Of a stretch of DNA of 64,000 nucleotides, positions 15,212-24,371 are shown piece after piece. The DNA is from Hymenobacter sp. APR13 (GTDB taxonomy: Bacteria; Bacteroidota; Bacteroidia; Cytophagales; Hymenobacteraceae), in assembly GCF_000737515.1 (NCBI RefSeq), contig NZ_CP006587.1, forward strand, positions 2,227,001 to 2,291,000. Direction: 5' to 3'. The notes under the pieces are model-generated. The model ran no database searches. It saw only the letters and a program-made list of their open reading frames with translations, and was not told the origin of the DNA. The first letter of the stretch is position 1. Each line of letters begins with the position of its first letter. Both the position numbers and the translations under genes were made by a program.

Positions 15212-16510
15212 ATGAATCGCCTGCTTTCCGTACTTGCCCTCACGCTGCCCCTGGCCGCGTCGGCCCAAACCACCGCCCTCGATGCCCGCATTGCCAAGCT
15301 GGCTGCCCAGCAGGAAAAGCAGGTGATTGCCTGGCGCCGCGACCTGCACGAACACCCCGAGCTGGGCAACCAGGAAACCCGCACGGCCGGTATCATTGCG
15401 GCGGAGCTGAAGCGGCTAGGCCTGGAAGTGCAGACCGGCGTGGCGCGCACCGGCGTGGTGGGCATCCTGCGCGGCGGCAAGCCCGGCCCCGTAGTGGCTT
15501 TGCGCGCTGACATGGACGGCCTGCCCGTAACGGAAAGCCCCACGCTGCCCTTCGCCTCCAAGGCCCGCACCCAGTACAACGGCCAGGAAGTGGGCGTGAT
15601 GCACGCCTGCGGCCACGACACCCACGTGGCCATGCTGCTGGGCGCCGCCAACGTGCTCAGTGAGATGAAAAAAGACCTCAGCGGCACCGTGAAGTTCATC
15701 TTTCAGCCCGCCGAGGAAGGCTCCCTGCCCGGCGTGACCGGCGGCGCCAAGCTGATGGTGCAGGAAGGCGTGCTCGACAACCCCAAAGTCGACGCCATCT
15801 TCGGCGTGCACATCAACGCCCAGACCGAGGTAGGCACCCTCAAATACCGCCCCGAGGGTACTATGGCCTCGTCCGACGTGTTTACCATCAAGGTGAAGGG
15901 AAAGTCGGCGCACGGCGCGTACCCGTGGCTGGCCGTGGACCCGGTGGTGACGGCGGCGCAGATTGTGGTGGGTTTGCAGACCATCATCAGCCGCCAGACT
16001 GAGCTGACGCAGGACGCGGCCGTGCTGACCGTGGGCATGGTGCACGGCGGGGTGCGCAACAACATCATCCCGGAGCAGGTAGAGCTGACCGGCACCATCC
16101 GCACCCTCAACAAGGAAATGCAGCAGCAAATCTGGGCCGCTGTGCGCCGTACGGCCACCAACATTGCCGAAAGCGCCGGCGCCACCGCCGAGGTCGACAT
16201 CGTGAACTACGCGCCCGTGACCTTCAACGAAGTGCGCCTCACCGAGCAGATGCTGCCCACCCTGCGCCGCGTGGCCGGCCCCGAGCACGTGGTGCTGCAG
16301 AAGGCCGTCACCGGCGCCGAGGACTTCGCCTACTATCAAGAGAAAGTGCCCGGCTTCTTCCTGTTTGTGGGCGGCATGCCCAAAGGCAAGGACGCCGCTA
16401 CCACCGCTCCGCACCACACGCCCGGCTTTTTCATCGACGAAAGCGGCCTCACCCTCGGCGTCCGCACCCTGGCCGCCCTCGCCGCCGACTATCTGGCCAT
16501 GAAAAAGTGA
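15212..16510 (+). CDS. Exported M20-family amidohydrolase (N-acyl amino acid hydrolase type)
   Basis: The 432-residue protein has a signal peptide (MNRLLSVLALTLPLAASAQ), then an M20D peptidase fold. The metal site is visible in LRADMDGLPV, MHACGHDTHVAMLLG and FQPAEEG, and the dimerisation domain includes GKSAHGAYPWLAVDP. Relatives remove acyl groups from amino acids (hippurate hydrolase, IAA-amino acid hydrolase), and the periplasmic location suggests scavenging of N-acyl amino acids. A box resembling the -7 element (TACCTTTTG, one base too long) lies about 25 bases upstream. Its 3' side merges with low-complexity repeats. Confidence 0.9.
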   Translation: MNRLLSVLALTLPLAASAQTTALDARIAKLAAQQEKQVIAWRRDLHEHPELGNQETRTAGIIAAELKRLGLEVQTGVARTGVVGILRGGKPGPVVALRADMDGLPVTESPTLPFASKARTQYNGQEVGVMHACGHDTHVAMLLGAANVLSEMKKDLSGTVKFIFQPAEEGSLPGVTGGAKLMVQEGVLDNPKVDAIFGVHINAQTEVGTLKYRPEGTMASSDVFTIKVKGKSAHGAYPWLAVDPVVTAAQIVVGLQTIISRQTELTQDAAVLTVGMVHGGVRNNIIPEQVELTGTIRTLNKEMQQQIWAAVRRTATNIAESAGATAEVDIVNYAPVTFNEVRLTEQMLPTLRRVAGPEHVVLQKAVTGAEDFAYYQEKVPGFFLFVGGMPKGKDAATTAPHHTPGFFIDESGLTLGVRTLAALAADYLAMKK

Positions 16511-16749
16511 GTCGTGAATCGTGATGAGGTGATGAGGTGAATTGTGACAAGTGACAGGCAACAGGTGAAAAAGAACGTCATGCAGAGCGAAGCGAAGCAT
16601 CTCGCGTGCTGACGCCTGCGTCACGTTGCCCCATCGACGCCTCCACGCAGAAGCTCTTCCTTGCCAACTTCTCCCTGTCACCTGTCACCTGTCACGATTC
16701 ACCCCATCACCTCATCACCTCATCACGATTCACCCCATCACCCCTCACA
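16511..16749. repeat. Low-complexity inverted repeat pair with a family A arm inside
   Basis: On the left (about 16515-16565) tandem GATGAGGT and GTGACA units follow the stop codon. On the right (about 16675-16748) the complementary CTGTCAC and CTCATCAC units run up to the next start codon. Between them, at 16576-16614, lies one arm of the family A palindrome (CGTCATGCAGAGCGAAGCG...). Similar tracts flank the gap at 22202-22497 and occur near 47563-47600. Confidence 0.75.
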
Positions 16750-17628
16750 ATGAACATCGCCCTCGTCACCTGCGAAACTCTGGCGCAATACGCGGCTCCC
16801 AACGTCGATGATGAAGACAACCTGCTCACGCGCCACCTGCGGGCGCAGGGCCACCATGTAGAGCCCCGCATCTGGAGCAACCCCGCCGTGGACTGGCTGA
16901 GCTACGACGCCGTGGTGCTCAAGTCGCCGTGGGACTACTTCGACCGGGTGCAGGAGTTCTACGCCTGGCTAAACCGGCTGGACGCGCTGGGCGTGCGCCT
17001 GCTCAACCCCGTGGCCACCGTGCGCTGGAACGCCGACAAGAAGTACCTGCTCGACATGCAGCAGGCCGGCGTGCGCATCGTGCCCACGCACTGGCTCACC
17101 ACAGGCACCCCTTTCGACGCCGAAAGGGTGTTTGAAGCCCTCGGCACCGAGCGGCTGGTGGTGAAGCCGGCCGTGAGCGGCGGCGCCAAAAACACCTTCG
17201 ACCTCACGCTGCCGGAAGCCCTGCGCCGCGCGTCGGAGCTCACCGAACTGCTGCGCCACGAGGACTTTCTGGCCCAGCCCTTCCAGCCCGAAATCCAAAC
17301 CCAGGGCGAATGGTCGCTCATTTACCTGGGCGGCGAGTTCAGCCACTGCGTGCTGAAAACCCCCAAGGCCGGCGACTTCCGGGTGCAGCATTACCTCGGC
17401 GGCGGCATCGAGCCCCAGGAGGCGCCCGCCCACCTGCGCACCACCGCCGACCAGATCGTGCGCGACTTCGCCAAAAACTGCCTCTACGCCCGCGTAGACG
17501 GCGTAGATGCCAACGGCGAGCTGCTGCTCATGGAGCTGGAGCTTATCGAGCCCTTCCTCTACCTGGCCTCCGACGAGCACAGCCTCACCCGCTACAGCCA
17601 GGCCTTAGCACGGATGTCAGCGGATTAG
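16750..17628 (+). CDS. ATP-grasp domain ligase, 3' end formed by repeat DNA
   Basis: The 292-residue protein is an ATP-grasp enzyme resembling the RimK/DcsG-like group: KPAVSGGAKNTF holds the nucleotide-binding Lys and Gly loop, and MELELIEPFLYL supplies the Mg-binding Glu residues. Such enzymes join a carboxylate to an amine via an acyl phosphate; the substrate is unknown. The start at 16750 gives MNIALVTCETLAQY, a normal first strand. The last seven codons (LARMSAD) and stop coincide with the start of a GCACGGAT...GCGGATTAG repeat, so the C-terminus appears to have been replaced or trimmed by repeat insertion. Confidence 0.8.
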   Translation: MNIALVTCETLAQYAAPNVDDEDNLLTRHLRAQGHHVEPRIWSNPAVDWLSYDAVVLKSPWDYFDRVQEFYAWLNRLDALGVRLLNPVATVRWNADKKYLLDMQQAGVRIVPTHWLTTGTPFDAERVFEALGTERLVVKPAVSGGAKNTFDLTLPEALRRASELTELLRHEDFLAQPFQPEIQTQGEWSLIYLGGEFSHCVLKTPKAGDFRVQHYLGGGIEPQEAPAHLRTTADQIVRDFAKNCLYARVDGVDANGELLLMELELIEPFLYLASDEHSLTRYSQALARMSAD

Positions 17629-17800
17629 CCGGATCAGTCGGATTTTGTAGTCGATTTCCTATTCGTTTCAAACAGAAAGGGCTTGCTGTGTGGCAAGCCC
17701 TTTCTGTTTGAAACGAATAGGAAATCAAGGCAGAACCAAGCAGAACAGAATCGTCCACAAAATCCGACCAATCCGGCTAATTCGCTAAAATCCGTGATTC
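17610..17800. repeat. Inverted low-complexity repeat pair around a hairpin (family F)
   Basis: Left copy at about 17610-17650 (GCGGATTAGCCGGATCAG, GTCGGATTTTGTAG) and right copy, inverted, at about 17753-17798 (CACAAAATCCGACCAATCCG) flank the 34-bp hairpin. Each begins at or just inside the stop codon of its neighbouring gene. Confidence 0.7.
17653..17726. terminator. Bidirectional terminator-like hairpin, 34-bp perfect stem
   Basis: The arm 17653-17686 (begins GATTTCCTATTCGTTTC, ends GGGCTTGC) is exactly complementary to 17693-17726 with a 6-base loop TGTGTG. It lies between convergent genes. The stem is far longer than a normal terminator needs. Confidence 0.75.
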
Positions 17801-18590
17801 AGAAACCGTTCACGCTGAAGCCGCCGTCCACGCTCAGGGTCTGGCCGGTGATGTAGCTGGCGGCGGGCAGACACAGAAACGCCACGGCGGCGGCCACCTC
17901 CTCGGGCTCGCCCACGCGGCGGGCCGGCGTGCGGCTCAGAACCTGCTCCAGGTACTCGGGGTTGCGCAGCACGGTTTCGGCCAGCGGCGTGCGGATGTAC
18001 CACGGCGCCACCGTATTCACCCGGATGCCGGCCGGGGCCCACTCGGCGGCCAGGTTGCGGCCCAGCTGGTTCATGGCGGCCTTGGTCATGCCATAGATGG
18101 AGCCGGTGCGCACGTGCGTGAGCCCCGCCACCGACGACACATTCACGATGCTGGCGCCGCCAGCCGCCTGCAGCAGCGGATATGCGCCCTGGCACAGCCC
18201 AAACACCGACTCCATGTTGGTGGCCAGCAGGTGCTGGTACTCGGTGGGGCTGTACTCGATGGTGGGCTTGCGGATGTTGGTGCCCACGTTGTTCACCAGA
18301 ATATGCAGAGCCGGGCCAAGCCGGCCCGCGGCCTCCAGCACCTGCTGCCGGCCGGCCGCGGTGCTTACGTCGGCGGCTATGGCGTAGGCGGCCAGATTCT
18401 GGGCGCGCCAGTCGGCCACCTGGGCTTCCAGGTCGGGTGCCTGGCGGGCCACCGCCAGCACGGTAGCGCCCAGGCCCAGCAGTTCGGCCGCCACGGCGGC
18501 ACCAATGCCTTTGGAGGCGCCCGTGACGATGGCCAGCTGACCATCGAGGCGCCAGCGGGAAGAAGCAGAAGAGGAGAAGGAAACAGCCAT
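17799..18590 (-). CDS. SDR-family oxidoreductase (tropinone-reductase-like)
   Basis: The 263-residue classical short-chain dehydrogenase has TGASKGIG (23-30), [11 protein letters not shown] (100-110), the catalytic Ser in NVSSVAG (152/153), and Y166/K170 (YGMTK). The [11 protein letters not shown] segment is characteristic of the tropinone reductase-like branch. The C-terminus ([17 protein letters not shown]) is complete. The oxidised substrate is not evident. Only AT-rich upstream DNA separates it from the divergent M4 protease gene. Confidence 0.88.
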   Translation of the reverse strand: MAVSFSSSASSRWRLDGQLAIVTGASKGIGAAVAAELLGLGATVLAVARQAPDLEAQVADWRAQNLAAYAIAADVSTAAGRQQVLEAAGRLGPALHILVNNVGTNIRKPTIEYSPTEYQHLLATNMESVFGLCQGAYPLLQAAGGASIVNVSSVAGLTHVRTGSIYGMTKAAMNQLGRNLAAEWAPAGIRVNTVAPWYIRTPLAETVLRNPEYLEQVLSRTPARRVGEPEEVAAAVAFLCLPAASYITGQTLSVDGGFSVNGF

Positions 18591-18861
18591 GAGGGAAATA
18601 GCAGAAAACAGAGATGATACGCCTAAGCCTCTACGCAGCCCAGCCCAGCCAGGGACGCAGTTGGGTAGAGAAATTTTGGATTAAAACAAAATTAAGTTGA
18701 CATAAATGAGTATATCGTCATTTATAAGGTTTTCAGATAAAAGGATGTTTAAAAAATAATTTGATAGAGTAAATACGGTTTAATTGAAAATAACGTAAGT
18801 TAGCAGACTGCCTGGCTGAAATAAGGCAATCTGCACTTCTCACTTCTCACAACCACTCCGT
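18591..18861. other. AT-rich divergent promoter region
   Basis: The 271 bases between the divergent SDR and M4 protease genes are strongly AT-rich over 18670-18800, unlike the rest of the window. No open frame is credible. The 26 bases before the M4 start carry CTTCTCACTTCTCAC, a short direct repeat. Regulatory sequence for both genes is expected here. Confidence 0.5.
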
Positions 18862-21300
18862 ATGCTAAACAAATACTCTGCTGCCACCCTTCTGCTCTTG
18901 GGTGGCCTTACCACTTCGTCGTTGGCTCAGGATTATTCCCGGGTGAAGAGCAAGGAGCTTGATGAGAAGGGAATGCCGTCTTTGATTGAGCTCAATGTGC
19001 AAGGTGCCGCCTACCGGCTCAGCGACGCCAAGGCCGCGCTGCGCGAGCAGCTGCAGCTCGCGTCTACCGATCAGCTGGCCCTGCTGAAAACTGAAACCGA
19101 CGAGCTGGGCTTCGTCCACGAGAAGTACCAGCAATTCTACAAAGGCATCAAAGTGGAGCACGGCACCTACTCGGTGCATGCCCGCCAGGGTCGTGTGGAA
19201 GTGCTCAACGGCCACTTCGAGAAAATCAGCGGCCTGAGCACCACCCCCACCCTGGACGCCGCCGCCGCGCTGTCGCGGGCGCTGGCCTTTGTGGGTGCCC
19301 GCACTTATATGTGGCAGGATGCTGCTGAGGAAGCCGGCCTGCGCCAGCAGGAAAACAACGCCGCTGCCACCTACGCCCCTCAGGGAGAGCTGGTGGTAGT
19401 GGAAAACCAGCGCAGCACCAGCCCGCAACAAGCTGGCAAGCCGGTGCTGGCCTGGAAGTTCAACGTGTACGCCAAGGCTCCGCTGAGCCGCGCCTTCATC
19501 TACGTCGACGCGCACACTGGCGAAGTCGTGCTCAAGGATGACATCATCAAGCACGCCGCCGCCACCGGCACGTTCGCCACCAAGTACAGCGGCACCAAAA
19601 CCGCCACCACCGACAGCTTCAACGGCACTTTCCGCCTGCACGACGTAACGCGCGGCAACGGCATCCAGACCTACAACTGCAAGAAGGGCAGCAGCTATAC
19701 GGCCGCCGTCGACTTCACCGACGCCGACAACAGCTGGACGGAGTACAACAACGCCAACTTCGACAACGCCGCCCTCGACGCGCACTACGGCGCCCAGAGC
19801 ACCTACGACTACTTCAAGAACGTCCACAACCGCAACTCCTACAACAACGCCGGCGCCACCATCAGAAGCTACGTGCACTTCGACAACACGCCTGGCGACG
19901 GCGTGGGCTACGAAAACGCGTTCTGGGATGGCACGCGCATGACCTACGGCGACGGCGCCACCCGCTTCGACCCGCTGACTTCGCTCGACGTGGCAGCCCA
20001 CGAAATCGGCCACGCTGTGTGCTCGTCGTCGGCAAACCTCACCTACTCCAACGAGTCAGGTGCCCTCAACGAAGGCTTCTCCGACATCTGGGGTGCCTGC
20101 GTGGAGTACTACAAAGACGCCAGCAAGCAAACCTGGCTGATCGGCGAAGACATCGATAAGGTGCGGCCGTCGCTGCGCTCGATGAGCAACCCTAACGCCG
20201 AAGGCCAGCCTGACACTTACAAAGGTACCAGCTGGTACACCGGCACCGGCGACAACGGCGGGGTGCACTACAACTCGGGCGTACTCAACCACTGGTTCTA
20301 CCGGCTGGCCGTGGGCGGCAGCGGCACCAACGACATCGGCAACGTGTTCAGCGTAGCCGGCATCGGCATCGACAAGGCCGGCCGCATTGCCTACCGCACC
20401 GAAACCGTGTACCTCACGGCTTCGTCCAACTACGCGGCGGCCCGCACGGGCTCCATCCAGGCAGCCAAAGACCTGTATGGCGCCGGCTCGGCCGAAGAGC
20501 AGGCCGTGACCAACGCCTGGTTTGCCGTAGGGGTAGGCGCTGCCTACAGCGGTGGTACCACGCCTCCTCCCACCACGGTTACGTACTGCGCCAGCAAAGG
20601 CAACAACGTAGCCTATGAGTGGATTGATTACGTGAAGCTGGGCACCATCGCCCGTACTTCCAGCAAAGACGCCGGCTACTACAATGGCACGGCCACCAGC
20701 ACGTCGCTGGCCGCTGGCTCGTCGCAGACCATCAGCTACTCGGCCGGCTTCACCTCGACGGCCTACACCGAGTACTGGAAGGTGTACATCGACTACAACC
20801 AGGACGGTGACTTCACCGACGCCGGCGAGCTGGTAGCCAGCCGCAGCAGCAACTCGGCCGCTACGCTCACCAGCACGTTCACGGTGCCAACCACGGCCCG
20901 CACCGGCGCCACCCGCCTGCGCGTAGTGATGAGCGACGCCTCGGCCACAACCAGCTGCAACAGCTACAGCTATGGCGAAACCGAAGATTACACGGTGAAC
21001 ATCACGGGCGGCGCGGCCGTTGCCGGCGTAACGGCTGGCGGCAGCATGGGCCTCACGCAGGGCACTCCGGCCCGCGGCCTGGAGCTGTACCCTAACCCGG
21101 CTTCCGACATGGTGCGCATCATCATGCCCGATAACGCCCCGCTGGTGTCCGTAATGCTGACCGACCTGCGCGGCGCCAAAGTAACCGGCGTGCAGGTAGC
21201 CGGCGACCAACTGAACGTATCGGCGCTGGCCAAGGGCATCTACACCCTTACCGCCACCGACGGCCAGAAAGTGTTCCACCAGCGCTTCATCAAGCAATAG
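18862..21300 (+). CDS. Secreted M4 (thermolysin-like) metalloprotease with GEVED-type and type IX sorting domains
   Basis: The 812-residue protein has a signal peptide (to about LAQ22), an FTP/PepSY-type propeptide (about 30-230), and an M4 catalytic domain. The zinc site is complete: H380, E381 and H384 in AAHEIGHAVCS, with E404 in NEGFSDIWG, the same spacing as thermolysin. A GEVED-like beta domain follows (about 575-715; YWKVYIDYNQDGDFTDAGE, ETEDYTVNI). The C-terminal 75 residues (LELYPNPASDMVRI ... GIYTLTATDGQKVFHQRFIKQ) are a type A Por/T9SS sorting domain. It should be an extracellular protease of broad specificity. A strong terminator follows. Confidence 0.95.
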   Translation: MLNKYSAATLLLLGGLTTSSLAQDYSRVKSKELDEKGMPSLIELNVQGAAYRLSDAKAALREQLQLASTDQLALLKTETDELGFVHEKYQQFYKGIKVEHGTYSVHARQGRVEVLNGHFEKISGLSTTPTLDAAAALSRALAFVGARTYMWQDAAEEAGLRQQENNAAATYAPQGELVVVENQRSTSPQQAGKPVLAWKFNVYAKAPLSRAFIYVDAHTGEVVLKDDIIKHAAATGTFATKYSGTKTATTDSFNGTFRLHDVTRGNGIQTYNCKKGSSYTAAVDFTDADNSWTEYNNANFDNAALDAHYGAQSTYDYFKNVHNRNSYNNAGATIRSYVHFDNTPGDGVGYENAFWDGTRMTYGDGATRFDPLTSLDVAAHEIGHAVCSSSANLTYSNESGALNEGFSDIWGACVEYYKDASKQTWLIGEDIDKVRPSLRSMSNPNAEGQPDTYKGTSWYTGTGDNGGVHYNSGVLNHWFYRLAVGGSGTNDIGNVFSVAGIGIDKAGRIAYRTETVYLTASSNYAAARTGSIQAAKDLYGAGSAEEQAVTNAWFAVGVGAAYSGGTTPPPTTVTYCASKGNNVAYEWIDYVKLGTIARTSSKDAGYYNGTATSTSLAAGSSQTISYSAGFTSTAYTEYWKVYIDYNQDGDFTDAGELVASRSSNSAATLTSTFTVPTTARTGATRLRVVMSDASATTSCNSYSYGETEDYTVNITGGAAVAGVTAGGSMGLTQGTPARGLELYPNPASDMVRIIMPDNAPLVSVMLTDLRGAKVTGVQVAGDQLNVSALAKGIYTLTATDGQKVFHQRFIKQ

Positions 21301-21340
21301 ATGACTCGCTCAGGCAGCAGGTATTGCTGACCGCGAATTG

Positions 21341-21372
21341 AAAAAGGCCCGTCTTACGACGGGCCTTTTTTT
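21341..21372. terminator. Bidirectional rho-independent terminator
   Basis: AAAAAGGCCCGTC, a TTAC loop and GACGGGCCTTTTTTT form a GC-rich stem with A and T runs on both sides, between the convergent M4 protease and outer-membrane protein genes. Confidence 0.85.
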
Positions 21373-21454
21373 GTTGGTTCTGCACCAGCGCAGCGGAGCA
21401 AGGCACGCTCGTAGCAGGCGGCATCGAGCCAGGAGACTGGGGGTGGAAGATGCT

Positions 21455-22201
21455 TTACCGTCCCCAGGGGGCGTATTCCAGTTTGATTTCGGCCAGGCCG
21501 TAGCCGTCGTTGAGGCTGGAGCTGGAGCGGCCACTGACGGGGCTGATGTCGTCGAGCTGGTCGGTGGAGGTGAAGTAGTAGGAGGCTTCGGCAGTGGCGT
21601 TGAGCTGCGGCGTGAGCCGGAACACCACTCCAAACCCCACCGGCGCGACCAAGCCCAGGGCAGGGTAGTCGTTGCGCTCGGATTCGAGGTAGTTCGTGCG
21701 GTCGTCGGGGCGCAGCGTGCCGCGGTAGGCTTTGGGGCTGTAGAGCAGGAAGCCGGCGCCGGCTTTCACGTAGGGCTTGATCAGGGAAGCCGGACGCTTG
21801 GGCGTGGCAAACTGGCTTTCGTCGCGCAGCAACTCATAGCGCAGAAACGTGACGCCGCTCACGTTGCGGCCCCGGAAGGCCAGGCCGCGCTCCGGCAGTT
21901 GATCTTTGGCCCCAACCTGAAAGTACGTGGCCTCGCCGCCTATCACCAGCCGCGGGCGCAGCAGGTAGAGCACGCCCAGGCTGGCGCTGGGGCCCGGTAG
22001 ATTATCGGAGAAGTTGCCGGCCAGGTCGCCGTTGTAGAATGCTGCGCCGCCGCCCACCGTAAAGCGCACCGGCCCCCGGTAGTAGGCCCGCGCCTGGCTG
22101 CTGTAGTAGCGTCGGCGACGCTCCGGCCCATCCTGCGCGGTGGCGGTGTGGGCCAGCAGCACGCTGGCCGTTAAGGAAGAAAGGAGCACAAGACGCTTCA
22201 C
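21455..22201 (-). CDS. Outer-membrane beta-barrel protein
   Basis: The 248-residue protein has a signal peptide (VKRLVLLSSLTASVLLAHTATAQ, using a GTG start) and alternating beta strands typical of small OmpA/OmpW-like barrels (FTVGGGAAFYNGDLAG, SASLGVLYLLRPRLVIGGEATYF, YVKAGAGFLLYSP, LGLVAPVGFGVVFRLTPQLNATAEASYYF). It ends AEIKLEYAPWGR. The GTG at 22201 was chosen because upstream in-frame codons lie in low-complexity repeat DNA. Function is unknown beyond its place in the outer membrane. Confidence 0.78.
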   Translation of the reverse strand: MKRLVLLSSLTASVLLAHTATAQDGPERRRRYYSSQARAYYRGPVRFTVGGGAAFYNGDLAGNFSDNLPGPSASLGVLYLLRPRLVIGGEATYFQVGAKDQLPERGLAFRGRNVSGVTFLRYELLRDESQFATPKRPASLIKPYVKAGAGFLLYSPKAYRGTLRPDDRTNYLESERNDYPALGLVAPVGFGVVFRLTPQLNATAEASYYFTSTDQLDDISPVSGRSSSSLNDGYGLAEIKLEYAPWGR

Positions 22202-22497
22202 GCAGTGGGGGTAATGAGGTGATGGGGTGATGAGGTGACACGTGACAGGTGACACGGGACACGTGACGGGGTAGAGGAGAGGCTTGCTGGCGCGGTTGGG
22301 GCAGCGGCAAGCCTACAACGCAAGCAAGTACGGCTTTGGTCTGAAAATAGGTTTCCGCGCGCGTTACTTTCCCGCCCAGCCGCGCATATCACCCCTTCAC
22401 CAGTGACGTGTAACCCGTCACCCGTCACCCGCCACCTGCCACCTGTCCCGTGTCACCTTTCACGTGTCACCCCATCACCCCATCACCCTATCACAGC
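22202..22497. repeat. Low-complexity repeats flanking a gap between two minus-strand genes
   Basis: About 22210-22275 is built from GATGAGGTGA, GATGGGGTGA and GTGACAGGTGACAC units. About 22395-22495 carries complementary units (CACCCGTCACCCG, CCATCACCCCATCACCC). Both tracts abut coding sequence. The unique DNA between (22280-22390) contains no gene. Confidence 0.7.
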
Positions 22498-23217
22498 TTA
22501 CTTGAATTTTCCCTGCGGGTCGGGCATCTTGGCCAGCAGCTCAGTCAGGAAGTCGAAGTCGATGCTGGTCATGCTCAGGGCCTGGCCTTTGTGGACGGCC
22601 TCCCAGGCTTTGGCGTAGTCCTGCTGCAGATAGTGCACACGGGCCATCTGCTGCCAGGCAATGGCATTGTCGGGGCTGGCCGCGAGGGCGCGCTGCAGCA
22701 GGTCGGTGGCGGTGGTGAGGTCTTTCTTCTTTTGGGTCTGCTCGTATCGAATCAAATGGCTGGAGCCCAGGTCGCTGAGCATCAGCGCGTCGGTGGGCGC
22801 CAAAGCCAGGCCCTGCGTGAGCAGGGCAATGGCCTGGTCGGGGGTGGGCTGGCGGCTGGCCACGATGCCCAGGCCGCGGTACACGTCGGGATTTTTGGCG
22901 TCGAGCAGCCAGGCGAGGTTGAAGCGGAACGCGGCCGTGTCGGCGAGGCCTTCCGAGAGGTACTCGTAGCCCTTGCCCGACAAAAAGCGGCTGGCTTCTT
23001 CACGGGAGGCAAAGCTGGCGGCCACTTTGTCCACGTAGCCGGCTCCGAGCAGCGCCTCAGCCTGGGCCGTGGTGGCACCGCCGAACAGCGGCTGCAGGCG
23101 GTTGGCCGCACTCAGCGCCACGGCGGCGTCGCCTTTCACTTTGACTTTGCGCTGGGCGTGGGCTGGGGCCGCCAGCAGCGTGAGCAGCCCCAGGGCTGCG
23201 TAAACGGTGTATTTCAT
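22498..23217 (-). CDS. Exported tetratricopeptide-repeat protein
   Basis: The 239-residue protein has a signal peptide (MKYTVYAALGLLTLLAAPAHAQ) and an all-helical mature region with TPR-like units from about residue 80 (AFRFNLAWLLDAKNPDVYRGLGIVAS; ATDLLQRALAASPDNAIAWQQMARVHYLQQDYAKAWEAV). It probably serves as a periplasmic or outer-membrane scaffold. No enzymatic motif is present. The stop codon touches low-complexity repeat DNA on its 3' side. Confidence 0.8.
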   Translation of the reverse strand: MKYTVYAALGLLTLLAAPAHAQRKVKVKGDAAVALSAANRLQPLFGGATTAQAEALLGAGYVDKVAASFASREEASRFLSGKGYEYLSEGLADTAAFRFNLAWLLDAKNPDVYRGLGIVASRQPTPDQAIALLTQGLALAPTDALMLSDLGSSHLIRYEQTQKKKDLTTATDLLQRALAASPDNAIAWQQMARVHYLQQDYAKAWEAVHKGQALSMTSIDFDFLTELLAKMPDPQGKFK

Positions 23218-23387
23218 GGAGAGAATAGAAGAACGAAGGAAGAAGCCGCCGGCTGGCAGCCAGGGGCTTCCGGCAAATATAACGCCGGCTGGCCGGGCGC
23301 TGGTGTGCAGCGGGGTGGCATCCGGGCAGGGCCTGGCTGCGTAGGTGCAAAGCGCGGCCGGTTCGGCCCTGCTTTTTCTCTGCTTTT

Positions 23388-24269
23388 ATGTCTTTTTCCC
23401 GCCGCTGGCTCTATCTGCCGGCTCTGCTGGTGCTGCCCCTGCTGCTGGGTTTGGCCAACGAATACGCCACCGCCCGCCCCAGCCGCCGCACCCAAAACGT
23501 GGCCTACGTGCCCGCCTCCGACCCTACCTTCGATACCGAGCGTCACCGCCTCGATGTATACACGCCCAAGAAGAAAGCTGCGGCGCCGTATCCGGTGGTG
23601 GTGTTCATCCATGGCGGCAGCTGGAACAGCGGCAACAAGAACTTCTACTCCTTCATCGGGCGGCGGCTGGCCAAGCAGGGCGTGGTGGCCGTGGTAATAA
23701 ACTACCGCCTGGCTCCGGCCGTGCAGGTGCCGCAGATGGCCGACGACTGCGCCCGCGCCGTGGCGTGGACCGCGCAGCACATTGCCGAATACGGCGGCGA
23801 CCCCAAGCGCCTGTTCCTGATGGGCCACTCGGCCGGTGCCGGCCTGGCCGCGCTGCTGGCTGCCGACAACCGCCTGCTGGCCCGCCACGGCTGGCCCCGG
23901 AACCCCGTCAAAGGCGTCCTGCTCGATGACCCCGCCGGCCTCGATATGTACGACTACCTGCAGAAGCAGGAGTACCCCGGCGACGCCCAGTACCTGGTGC
24001 CGTTCGGACAAGACCCGGCCGTGTGGCGCGAGGTGTCGGCCATGTACCACGTCACGGCCCAGACGCCGCCCATGCGGCTGTTCATCGGCGGCGAAACGTA
24101 TCCGTCCATCAGTAGCAGCAGCCGCAAGTTTGTGAGCAAGCTGCAGAGCCTGGGCCAGCAGCCGCAGCTGACCGTGCTGCCCGGCAAAAAACACGCCCCC
24201 ATGGTGCTGCAGCTCTACTTCCAGCACAACATCATCTACCAGGAGCTGCTGAAGTTTATAGGTGCTTAG
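23388..24269 (+). CDS. Exported alpha/beta hydrolase (carboxylesterase)
   Basis: The 293-residue protein begins with a hydrophobic segment (about 8-23) that acts as signal or anchor, followed by an esterase of the BD-FAE/lipase 3 type. The oxyanion-hole motif is HGGSW (75-79) and the nucleophile S148 is in GHSAGA. An Asp and the late His in KKHAPMVLQLYF complete a probable triad. Substrates of such enzymes are short esters, including acyl groups on sugars. It is monocistronic: a terminator follows within 70 bases. Confidence 0.85.
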   Translation: MSFSRRWLYLPALLVLPLLLGLANEYATARPSRRTQNVAYVPASDPTFDTERHRLDVYTPKKKAAAPYPVVVFIHGGSWNSGNKNFYSFIGRRLAKQGVVAVVINYRLAPAVQVPQMADDCARAVAWTAQHIAEYGGDPKRLFLMGHSAGAGLAALLAADNRLLARHGWPRNPVKGVLLDDPAGLDMYDYLQKQEYPGDAQYLVPFGQDPAVWREVSAMYHVTAQTPPMRLFIGGETYPSISSSSRKFVSKLQSLGQQPQLTVLPGKKHAPMVLQLYFQHNIIYQELLKFIGA

Positions 24270-24330
24270 GGAATAGGGATTGGTGATTAGGTAATAGGGC
24301 CTGGTGATTATGCTCAAATAAACAGAAAGA

Positions 24331-24364
24331 AAAGAGGCCCCGCCGTAACCCGGCGGGGCCTTTC
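24331..24364. terminator. Terminator between convergent esterase and ogt genes
   Basis: GGCCCCGCCG and CGGCGGGGCC pair around TAACC, with A-rich sequence before and TTTC after the stem. Confidence 0.75.
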
Positions 24365-24371
24365 ACATACA

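Noticed and set aside
16511..16749. Possible CRISPR array
   Set aside because: Units are 7-8 bases, imperfect and without unique spacers, and no cas genes are nearby.
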